Below, in pieces: positions 55,060-64,000 of a stretch of DNA of 64,000 nucleotides. Where the stretch lies: NCBI GenBank assembly GCA_001600635.1, contig BCKL01000007.1, positions 210,303 to 274,302 on the forward strand, written 5' to 3'. Source of the stretch: Leucosporidium creatinivorum (taxonomy: Eukaryota > Basidiomycota > Microbotryomycetes > Leucosporidiales > Leucosporidiaceae). The first letter of the stretch is position 1; each line of letters begins with the position of its first letter. The notes under the pieces are model-generated. The model saw only the letters and a program-made list of their open reading frames with translations. It searched no databases and was not told the origin of the DNA. Both the position numbers and the translations under genes were made by a program.

Positions 55060-55731
55060 GAAGAAACCGGGCGACCGCTTTTCGCACAGGCCCCTATCGC
55101 TCGGTGCAGTATCCGATCTCGGCGAGGGGCTTCGGCGGAGCAGGAGGGCGCTGAAGGAGGTCTGGTGAGCTCAGAGAGACGGTGAACGGATAGATGGACG
55201 CTCTCGTGGTTTAGCAGAGCTGGCCAGCTTGGGCAGGATGCGCCGTCGTCGTCGCCGAAATCGAGGGAAGAGTTCTGCTGGGCCGAAAGACTGGCAGAGG
55301 CTCTCTTTCGACCCTCTCAGCCAGCCAGACCACCCTCGTTTACCTTCCACAGTCTGCCAAGAGGCTGCTGTGGAGGTGGGAGAGGACGCAGAAGAGGGGG
55401 ACTCGCAGACGAAGGGCTCGGTCGGAGGTCGCCAGGCAGCTGTGAGGTCTCTAGGGATGCTACTGTACCCCTTTTGACTGGTACTACTCCTATGGCCCAA
55501 GCTCAATGACCAGCCATCTCTCAGCGGCTCTCGGAGGATGCGACAGGGCTACAAATTGACGCTCGGCCAGCTCGACCTCTCTTTCCTTCCTACTTTTCAC
55601 TGCTCTCTTGCTCCGGCTCGCTCATCTCAGCGCTACAGCCCCATCGTCTACCAGACTACAGCGCTTCACCTCACACTAGTGCACCTCGCCTACCACCCAC
55701 CTCACCACCTCGCACCTCGCTGTGCTCCAAG

Positions 55732-56833
55732 ATGGCCCTCTCCAAGTCGCTCGCCGCTCTCTCGTCCAAGCTTCGCTCTAAGGTCGCTCGCCAGAGTAGC
55801 AGCAAGATCACTAGTATCTCGGCACCCTACAGCCTGAGCAAGTTGATGTCGCCAGCCCTCGAACCGGTAAGCTTCGTCCTTCTCGCTCAGCCACATTCCT
55901 CGAGCGCAAAAAGTCTGACCTCGCTTCTCCTTCGGCTCACTCGCGCAGATGTACGACGACAAGCTGTTCGCTATCGAGCTCTGCAACCCTTCCGCCCCTC
56001 CTCGCCAGCCTGCCTTCCCCATCAAGCACAAGGTGCAGCTCCCCAGTCTCGACGCCGAGCAGCCGCAACCCGCAACTTCGCTCTCGGCTCAGCAGGCTCA
56101 GGTCGACAGCCCCTCTTCCACATCCGAGCTCTACGACATCTCCAGCTACTCGAACGTCGCTACCTCGGAGCACCACCTCCGCAAGGAAGTCCTCCGCTGC
56201 AGCACTCCCTCCGAGCAGCTCTTCTCGCCCTCGGCGCCCGCCTCGCCCAACACCTCTTCTCGGTCGACTCGCACTTCCTCGCCCATCTTTGACTCGGTCA
56301 CCACCTTCGAGATCGTCGACTCAACCACTCCCCTCACCATCAGCGAGGACCGGTTCACCGACCTCCCTCCTCGTATCTTCCCTCTCCGCCGCACCGCTCG
56401 CGCTGAGCTCAGGGTCGTCGCTACTTCAACCGTCAAGGAGTCTACCACCACCACCTCGGACCCCTTCGCCACCCTCTTCAGCGGCCCGTCCCCTTCGTCA
56501 TCCTCCAACTCGCTCGCCAGCCTCGCCAGCTTCGGCGACCGCCTGCCTCTCGTCAAGGACATCGAGTCGGGTCTCGCTCGCATCGGATGCGTCAACGCCC
56601 AAATCCCCACCACTATGAACACCGGCGTCGACACCCTCTTCGCTGGTCCCTCGCCCTCCAACTCGGTCAGCTCGCTCGCCGCTCTCGCCTTCGCCGACCG
56701 CACTTCGCTCAAGGGCGACATCAACATGGGAGTCGTCAGCATTGGGGAGGTCAGCAGCTACCGCTCGAGGGCACTTCCCGCTACGCCCATCGTCGAGCAC
56801 GAGGGATGCTTTGCCATCGTCGAGGAGTGGTGA
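55732..56833 (+). CDS. Unrecognised Ser/Thr-rich protein with internal repeat
   Basis: Two exons: 55732-55866 (MALSKSLAALSSKLRSKVAR to SPALEP) and from 55949 (MYDDKLFAIELCNPSAPPRQ), stop 56831. The N-terminus is basic and amphipathic, possibly a mitochondrial presequence. The middle is Ser/Thr/Pro-rich. Near the C-terminus is an internal duplication: DPFATLFSGPSPSSSSNSLA + SLASFGDRLPLVKDIESGLA and DTLFAGPSPSNSVSSLAALA + FADRTSLKGDINMGVVSIG. It ends with HEGCFAIVEEW. No named family. Confidence 0.65.
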
Positions 56834-57417
56834 GGAGAGGGAAGGAGAGTTCGGCGAGGGGTTGGAGAGGAGCTTAGTTGGGCATCAGCGTGATCTCAGT
56901 ATCTAATCGTTAGTAGAGCAGTATTCTTGTTGTCGTAGTAGTGTTATCTCAATCTATCCTAATCGCTCACATCGCAGACCGACTCGAGACAGCGAAAACG
57001 TCAAGGAGGCTCTCGACTGACTTGGGGTTTCGGCGGGTCCAAGTGATCACGCTGTCAAGAGAGAGTATATCCCTTCTCGGTCTCAAGGCGCTCTGCTGGT
57101 ACGCCGACCTCGAGTCTGAGCACCTGCGGCGGAGCTCGGCGATGGCCAAGCAGCTTTCACCAGCCGGCGGTAGCCTTTCTGACCGCCGCTTGGCTGCCGG
57201 TCAGGTGTAAAAAGCATCTAGACACCTTCATGTACCGACAGACGTCGCTGTGGCTACTCCACTGGACGTCCCAGCGAGCTCGGCCCTCGGCGCTGGTTCC
57301 CCCTTGGGCGTCTCAGCAGCTGCGTCCGCCTCAAGAGGGCGTCCCGCATCCCCGTCGAGTGACTCTTCTGCTTCAACCACAACTCTCCAAGAGCCAACAA
57401 CCTTCAAATCGCATCTC
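56834..57417. other. Region upstream of the Rab11-type gene
   Basis: 584 bp. The Rab gene's frame stays open upstream from 57417 to about 57240 (Ser/Ala/Pro-rich) but contains no ATG. It may be the tail of an upstream coding exon or 5' UTR. No other gene. Confidence 0.4.
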
Positions 57418-58576
57418 ATGTCGACTCTTGTGAGTTCTCGGCGGCGCCCCCCTCCTTTCTTTCCCCGCTCCGACTGCTCACAACAGCATCTCTCCCACAG
57501 CGCGAAAGGCAGCAGGACATGGAATACGACGCTTTGTACAAGTGAGGACAGCTGCAAGCGTGTCGGTACTCAGCAGAGCTAAATTCGGTGCTTTTGTGCA
57601 GAATTGTCGTGCTGGGCGACAGCGGCGTCGGAAAGAGGTGAGTCTGGCTGCACTGGAAGGATGTAGCGTCGTTCGAGCTAAACGGTCGCTTTCGCAGTAA
57701 TCGTGAGCTCGCCGTCCTTTCCCTCCGACGACAACTCGGCGCCAGAACTCATCCCTTCCGCCTCCCAGTGCTATCCCGCTTCACCCGCGGCCAGTTCAAC
57801 ATCGACAGCAAATCTACTATCGGAGTAGAGTTTGCTACAAAGAACGTAACAGTTCAAGGGCAGGTCATCAAGGCCCAAGTGTGGGATACAGGTGAGTCGC
57901 CGGCTGCTCGGCGAAGAGTCGAAGCACCGAGGGTGGGAGAGCAGGGGCTCCCTACGACTCGGCTATCGCCGACAGGACGATCAGACTCACTGATAGCTGT
58001 TCTTGATTCATAGCGGGCCAAGAACGCTACCGCGCCATCACAGCCGCGTGAGTTCCGATCTCGGCGATGTGATACATGCGCTATGCGGAGGCTGAACCGG
58101 CTCTTCACAGCTACTACCGAGGCGCCGTCGGAGCACTACTCGTGTACGACATCACCAAGCCCTCAACCTTTGCCTCGATCGCTCGCTGGCATCGGGAAGT
58201 CCGAGAGAACTCGGAGGCCACCCTCGTGCTCGTCGGCAACAAGACGGATCTTCGCCATCTGCGTGCAGTGCCAACGGGGGATGCAGAACTTTGGGCAAGC
58301 GGCGCTGGCGTAAAGTTCCTCGAGTGCTCGGCGTTGGACGGCGACAAGGTCGACGAGGCCTTCGAGTCGTTGATTCAGGGTAAGTAGAGTCCGTGGCTAC
58401 TCCAATACGAAAGACAGGCTACTCCAATACGAAACGCTGATAGTTCTCGCTCTACAGATGTGTTTGGCAACCTCAGCAAGAAGGCTCTGTCGGGCGAGGA
58501 TGCCACCCCTGCGCCGAGCGCTGGCGTTTCGATCCAGACCGAGGACGAGAGCAAGAACGCGGGTGGCTGCTGCTAA
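57418..58576 (+). CDS. Rab11/Ypt31-type small GTPase
   Basis: About eight exons, including 57418-57429, 57501-57541, 57602-57637, 57698-57702 (5 nt), 57769 onward. The GTPase of the late-Golgi/recycling-endosome route. It begins [20 protein letters not shown], then [11 protein letters not shown] (P-loop), [92 protein letters not shown]. It ends NAGGCC, the double-cysteine geranylgeranylation signal. The K|SNLLSR step requires a 5-nt micro-exon (TAATC) between two introns; without it the invariant Ser-Asn-Leu sequence after the P-loop would be broken. Convergent with VPS41. Confidence 0.9.
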
Positions 58577-58744
58577 GTGGTAGCAATGATGGGAAGGTCT
58601 GTAGTCAGGCTGTACTGTGTAGTGTAGGTGAATTTGTCGGCGACTCTCGAACTGAGAGAGGAGCGCCGAGACCCGAGTGAGCTCGCCCAGCTCCGTCGCA
58701 GGGAAACGGACGGTGCGAATGTACTAGTACCAACAAGACTCGCG

Positions 58745-61700
58745 CTACACTCTTACAGCCTTCCCACAATCCGGGCATCCGCCCACCCCTCCCTCTCCCT
58801 TACTCCTCCCCCGCTTCGCCTCTTTCGATCTCAAATCAGACACGAAACGCATCTTGGAGTTCATGGCCTTCGATCTTGCCGCTCCGCCTTCGACGAGACC
58901 GGCTCCGCCGTCCTCTTGCGCGAGAAGGGAGGCAGCGAGGAGGTTGTCGCGGTGAGTGATGGAGGGCGGAAGGTCGAGGGTGGGATAGAGGGAGGTGGAG
59001 GAGTAGGTGTGGTGGCAGAGGTAGTGGACCTGTGATGCGCGAAGAAGGAAGAGGGGCGACGTGTGAGCAACGAATAGCAACAGAAGCGCGAGACGAGAAC
59101 GTACGCCGAAAGGGAGGGTCGGGGGAGTGGGTTGGCCGCTCAGCTGAGGGAAGATGATCTCGCCAGTAGTCTTGTCGGTCGTCTCGCCTATTGCAAAGCA
59201 ACGTCAAGTCAGCGACGTCCCCCAACATCCTCCCAGCGAAGAGCAAGCCACTCACCAGTCCATAGCACCCCATTCGTTTGCCCATCATGCAACTGCAGCG
59301 CCAGCATCCTACAGTCGCTATACAAGATCGTCTTGCACCCCTCCATCAGCGAGATCTGCAAGTTGAAGTCCTGCAAGATCTTGATGAGCGCCATCTTGAG
59401 CCCCGGGATCTCGAGGCCGTTCCTGATGCGACGGATGAGGCGGATGGGGTCGATCTCGGCGCCGACGTTCTCGAGGAGGCCGCGGATGAAGCCTGTTGGG
59501 TGATGGAGTAGGGGAAGCATTAGCGATGGCCCGTGCTGAAGCGAAGAGAGAAGCTCGGCGCACGAGGTTTGGTCTCCGAGTATTTGAGTAGGTCCTCCCA
59601 AAGGTCGTTGTCGTTCTGCTCCTTGGCGAACTCGATAGCCTGCGAGCAGCGACGGTCGGAGGTTAGCCTCTGGAATCCTAGCGAGCGAGACGAGACAATC
59701 CTGCGCACCCTCTGAACGTCGCCCAAGCGCTCGATGATGAGGTTCAAGGCTCGCTTGTTGTCGCCCATGCGGCCGAGTAAAAAAACCATCTCCGGTACCA
59801 GGTCGCGGGCGTCGCAGATCTTGTAAGCCTGTGCCGAGCGAAGGACCGAGGTCAGCGAGTCGCCTTCGTCGGAGTACAGGGAGGACGCACTCGTTCAAGG
59901 CTGTAATAGTTGCTCGCGCGAAGGAAGTCCATGAGTTTGTTGGCGTCGTACTCGGCGTAGAGATCGACCTGCGAAACAGCAGAGAAGGGTCAGCTCAGCC
60001 GTCAACTCCGCCTCGCCGAGCATCGTGGCCGCACCTGCAGGTCGCTGTAATCAAAGGCGAGGTGTGGGTCCTTATCAAAGAGGGCGTCGAGATAGAGGAA
60101 GAGGTATCGTCGGTGGGATTGCAGTTGCGAAACGACGCGAGGTATCTGTGAAGGCGCGCAGAGGTGGATCAGCGAGAGATCTTCTCGTACAGTGGCGAGA
60201 TGAAAACGCACAGGAATGGAATGGGTATGATCGACGAGCAGGTCGATAGCTGTGCCATGCTTGGCGAGGGGTTCTGTCGACTTCTTCTCCTTGCCCGTAG
60301 CGGCAACGGCGCTCGCCTCGCGACTGCGTTGAAGTTGGATGTCCTCATCGAACTCGATGAGGAGAAGGGCTTGATCCTGCACGTCGGTGAAGAGGTTGTG
60401 CTCCCTGATGAGAGAGAAGACGCCTGGCCGGCGAAGCTTTAGGAAGTAGGGGAGCGCTTTGCCTGGCTGGCGGTTGAGGATGTAGCTGCGAGCGATGGGT
60501 CAGCTATCGGCGCAGGGAAGAGAGGAGAGAGGAAGGTGACATACAGCTCGGCCACGCTCTCCAAGAGGACCGTCGAGTTGGGCTTGCGCTCGATTTGGCT
60601 TTGGATGGCGAGGATGACGGCCGCGACGTCGTAGATGTCGTGCGGCCAGGTCTTGATGGTGCGTAGCAGGGCCTGTGAAGGGGGGTGAGGTTAGGCTCTG
60701 CGTTACTGCACCGCAGACGGTGAGACCCACGTCATGGTCGTGTCGGAGGAAATGAGCGAGGATCATCTCGTAGACCAGGCGGCTGAGTTGCGGGTCGTGT
60801 GTTGGTACGAAAGGAATGATGGTCTAGCGAAGGAGAGGACAGGTCAGTACCGAGGAATTCGAGGACTGGTCGACGTTGAAGCGCACCTTGATCTCGCCCT
60901 TGTCGGCGAAGAGGAAGACCCAGTCCTCCCACAGCTTTGCGTTGATGCCGAGGATCTTGGGACACGTCTCTGCTGCCTTGGCGTATTGACCTGTAGTAGC
61001 AGCAAGATCAGCGACGCTCCGCCCAGTACAACACTCGAAAGAGACTGACCATCATCCACGAGGAACTCGAGATACTTCTTGCCGACCTCGGTGACGTCGA
61101 AGCCACTCGCCGCTCCACTCCCACTCAAGCCCGAGTGCTCCAACGCGATGAGCGCATCCTCATACATCCTCTGCTCGATCAACCAAGCGATATGATCCGC
61201 CTCGTCCCTCGGTTTGGCCACGACGATATCCTGCGGCGAGATGACATAGAAGCTGTCGTCCGACGGCGCAGGGCACAACGAGTAGTCGCGGCACTGGAAG
61301 CGGTCGTAGTTCCGTAGGCTGATGGCGTCGGAGGAGAGCTCCTCGCCGTCCTTGGAGATGATGCGAAGCTCGGGTCGACTGCCCGCCTTCCTGCGCTGCT
61401 CGTCGCGGTTGTCGGTCGCCTCGTTGTCGTAGAGGTCCTCGGTCATGTACGCGAGGATGAGGTACGAATCCCCGTGAGGAGCGATGCCCGAGATCATGCA
61501 GTCGACCTGGAAGACGGCGGTGACTTCGACGTAGAGCTCCGTTTGATGCAGGCCGACGCCGAGTTGGCCGCGCTTGCCTTCTCGCTCCTTGACGACGGCG
61601 ACTTTTATGTAGTCGGCCCAGGCGATGAGAAGCGTGGTGTCGTTCTGCCAGTGGAGCGTGCATTTGAAGAGGTCGGCGCGGGGGGAGTCCTCGGCTCGGC

Positions 61701-62880
61701 TGATGTAGGTGATCCGTTGGCTGGAGGAGGTGTCGTATATGCGCACGCCCTACATAGTTGAGCGGGGTAAGCTGAGCTGCGTACGGAAGCTACAGGACTA
61801 CCCACAGCGTCGTTAGCCCAAGCGATGAGAGTCCCCCTCCACTCGGTCGCCCAGATCGGCCCTTCTCCCGAATGGAGCGTGACCTCCTTGTGTCCGAGCC
61901 ACCCCTTCTCGTGGAGGATGAGGTTGCCGGCCATTCCTCCCGAGACGAACTGCCGTGTAGATCGCTTGCCAAAGTTGGGCTCGAGAGCGACACAGCGCAT
62001 CGGTCGCCGAAGGTCGAAGATGTAGGCCTCGGAAGCGTTGGTGAGGGATTGGATGGCGACCTTGCCTGTTGGCATAGCAGTAATAATAAGCGAAAGCTCT
62101 CAGATACTGGAGAGCATGAAGCTCACCGTCCATGGAAGCGCTCGCGACGAACTCGCTCGCTCCGTCGATGCTCAGGTCGTTGATCATGGCGGCATGAGGT
62201 CGGAAGCGCTTGATGATGTTGCCTTGAAAGTCGAGGATGAAGATGGCTCCGTTGTGGGTTCCGAGGGCCTATTTCACAGTATCAGCGAGGTGCGCGAGAG
62301 TAGCTGAGCGCGAGAGACGACGCACGATGTACTGAGCCGAGACTGCGAGGGCGCTGGCGCTATCCTTGACGAGGATCTCTGTAGTACCTCCTCCTAGTCG
62401 GCTGTACTTGAGCGTCGGCTCCTCCTCCTCCTCTTCGTCGTCGCTCCCACTGTCCTCCTCATCATCGCTGTCCTGCTCGCTGGCGCTGCCTTCTGCTGCC
62501 TCTCCCGGTTCCGGTGGCGGTGTCTCTGGCTCGCCGAGATCTACCAATCCTGAAGGGCTCTGCGGACTGCTCTCCTCGACGACCTGATCGCTGCTGCTGT
62601 CGCTCGAGTCCTCCTGCTCCTCCTCGTCCGCGTCCTGAGCTTCTGGCTGCTCGTCTTCCTCCTCCTTTGACTCGTCGTCGAGCGGTACATGCTTTCCCTG
62701 AGTTGAACCCTTCTCGTTAACGTGGTGTAAGCCTGAAGTGGATGGAATTGGAGGGATGTTGCCGAGTGCTGGCAGTGAGGTCGAGGTAGGCGGGGAGTGA
62801 GGTGCGGTTGAAGTCGAGGCGATGGGTTGTACTGGTTCAGCTGATAGCGAGTGAATTGATCCTGCTGGCGATGCTGCCAT
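58745..62880 (-). CDS. VPS41: VPS41, HOPS-complex subunit
   Basis: About 15 exons. HOPS tethers late endosomes, AP-3 vesicles and vacuoles for fusion. The first 200 residues are disordered and acidic, including runs of Asp/Glu (EEEDEQPEAQDADEEEQEDS, DSDDEEDSGSDDEEEEEEP), longer than in many relatives. Then the beta-propeller: LKYSRLGGGTTEILVKDSAS, ALGTHNGAIFILDFQGNIIK, AMINDLSIDGASEFVASASM, RPMRCVALEPNFGKRSTRQF, GEGPIWATEWRGTLIAWAND, GVRIYDTSSSQRITYI, ELYVEVTAVFQVDCMISGIA. The CHCR alpha-solenoid follows (GKKYLEFLVDD, LKALLRTIKTWPHDIYDVAA, LINKLMDFLRASNYYSLERV-like). The C-terminus has Cys/His-rich zinc-binding elements (VHYLCHHTYS and GGCPDCGKAV), the RING-like end of VPS41. Divergent from the HyuB gene. 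Confidence 0.9.
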
Positions 62881-63144
62881 TCCGCTGCTGTTCTGTAGCA
62901 GGTTAGCGACAGCCGAGAGTCGAGTTCGAGCAAGCGAGTGGGGTGAGTTAGAGCGACGACCGCGAATTCCGTCTTGTCCTCTGCTAAATCGCTCGTCCTT
63001 CGCTTCTCAACACAGTAAAGCACTGCAACAAGAGCAGCTGGACCGCACAGCTCTCGTCACCAACCTACAGCTTCCCCTTGCAACCACCTGACGCGCTTCC
63101 GCCCCCGCTTTCTCAGCGCTCTCCGCGCCTTGCACTCGTTCAGG
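62881..63144. promoter_or_regulatory. Divergent promoter region (VPS41 / HyuB gene)
   Basis: 264 bp between divergent starts. A branch-site-like CCTGACG about 40 bp upstream of a CAG at 63141-63143 hints at a 5'-UTR intron of the HyuB gene. Confidence 0.35.
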
Positions 63145-64000
63145 ATGGCACTCAACACCTCGGATGCAGCCCAGTCGGCCCAGTCAGCCGATCCCATCCT
63201 CCTCTCCCTCTTCGCCAACAGGTTCATGAGCATGTACGCCCTCCAGTGTCCTCCAGTCGGCATCTGAGCTAATCTCCGCGATCCGTGGCTCGTCTGCAGT
63301 GCGGAAGCGATGGGGAGGAGCTTGCAGCAGACTGCTATCTCGACCAACATCAAGGGTGAGTCTGGCCTGCTTGATCGTGATGAACCCGACTGACCCATGC
63401 TCGCTGCCGACGATTAGAGCGCCTCGACTTCTCCTGCGCCCTCTTCTCGCCTACAGGAGATCTCATCGCCAATGCGCCTCATCTACCCGTCCATCTCGGA
63501 TCTATGAGGTGAGTGGAGAGCCCTGACCTCGGTTTCGGCGCTGACCTCTCGCCTCTCGGTTCGCAGCTTCGCCGTCCGCTTCCAGATCGAGAAGCTCAAG
63601 GAAGACATTCACGAGGGAGACGTGCTGCTCACCAACCACCCTGTCGCCGGTGGATCACATCTGCCCGACATCACCTGTACGTTTCGAGCGAGCGCCGAGA
63701 GGGGTTGACCTACCCTCGGAGCTCTACTCTGCTGGTCAGCTGTAAAGAGAGCGCTGACAGGTCTCTCGCACTCGCAGGCATCACTCCCGTCTTCCGAGAC
63801 GGCAGAATTGTCTTCTTCACTGCTTCTCGAGGTCACCACGCCGGTGAGTTCATCGCTCGGCTCTCTCCTCGCTCGTTCTCCTGCCTTGCAGCGGCTTCCG
63901 CCGGACCACTGAACTAACCATCAATCTTAACAGACATCGGAGGAATTCTGGCTGGCTCCATGCCCCCAACATCCAAGACCCTCTTCGAAGAAGGCGCCTC
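63145..64000 (+). CDS. Hydantoinase B/oxoprolinase (HyuB)-domain protein, 5' part
   Basis: Starts at 63145 ([20 protein letters not shown]) and runs off the right edge. Exons joined with GTACGC, GTGAGT donors give [127 protein letters not shown]. These match the HyuB half of 5-oxoprolinase (ATP-dependent opening of 5-oxoproline or hydantoins), including NAPHxPVHLGSM, [14 protein letters not shown] and SRGHHADIGG. The HyuA half that precedes HyuB in typical fungal oxoprolinases is not upstream: only 264 bp separate this start from VPS41. So it appears to be a stand-alone HyuB. Confidence 0.85.

Larger units (their letters stand above)
52422..55731. other. 3.3-kb gene-free region with repeat copy B and ambiguous bases
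   Basis: No supported gene. It contains repeat copy B (52672-53615) and a tract with ten N (54958-55059). The remaining open frames are composition-driven and have no splice structure. Confidence 0.5.

Noticed and set aside
1-64000. CRISPR arrays, tRNA or rRNA genes, telomere or centromere repeats
   Set aside because: No regularly spaced direct repeats, tRNA-like A and B boxes, rRNA-like blocks, or telomeric repeats were seen on reading both strands.

Overview
The window is nuclear DNA from an intron-rich, GC-rich basidiomycete fungus. The evidence is the very short spliceosomal introns (about 55-75 nt; GTGAGT/GTAAGC donors, a nearly invariant GCTGAC-like branch site, CAG acceptors), closely spaced genes on both strands, and fungal-type proteins (septin CDC3, RPN13, U2A', VPS41, Ypt31/Rab11). 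A Pucciniomycotina-type yeast or yeast-like fungus is my guess; the sequence alone does not fix the genus.

Layout. 1-5 kb: a nucleotide-sugar transporter (cut by the left edge), a Golgi-type single-pass protein with an HtrL/YibB domain, and a small cysteine-rich secreted protein. 5.7-10.8 kb: one very large secreted protein that joins a PIG-L/LmbE-type deacetylase domain to several galactose-binding-like domains and a long Ser/Ala/Asn-rich linker. 10.8-12.6 kb: a gene-poor patch with a recent partial copy of the deacetylase gene and copy A of a roughly 0.9-kb dispersed repeat; copy B lies inverted at 52.7-53.6 kb. 12.7-28 kb: an F-box/LRR gene with a probable frameshift, a BTG/Tob-domain gene, a tandem pair of fucosyltransferase-like genes, a BTB/POZ gene, an NMN adenylyltransferase-like gene and an intact F-box paralogue. 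28-38.5 kb: housekeeping genes (U2A', septin CDC3, RPN13), a tandem pair of 18-cysteine secreted paralogues and an unrecognised gene. 38.7-50 kb: an unrecognised protein, a seven-helix membrane protein, an expansin-like protein, a GPI-anchored ThuA-like protein, an alpha/beta hydrolase and a mitochondrial HMG-box protein. 50.5-57 kb: two low-complexity proteins on either side of a 3.3-kb gene-free region that holds repeat copy B and ten ambiguous bases. 57.4-64 kb: a Rab11-type GTPase with a 5-nt exon, VPS41, and the start of a stand-alone HyuB-type oxoprolinase.

No single pathway ties the genes together. Themes are secretion and the cell surface (PIG-L deacetylase, expansin, ThuA, cysteine-rich proteins, Golgi transferases, nucleotide-sugar transporter) and vesicle traffic (Rab11, VPS41). 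Several local duplications (GT pair, Cys-rich pair, F-box pair, PIG-L fragment, inverted repeat pair) show that the region has been reshaped by segmental duplication. Intron coordinates were worked out by eye from splice motifs and reading frame; for several genes the spliced length was checked to be a multiple of three.
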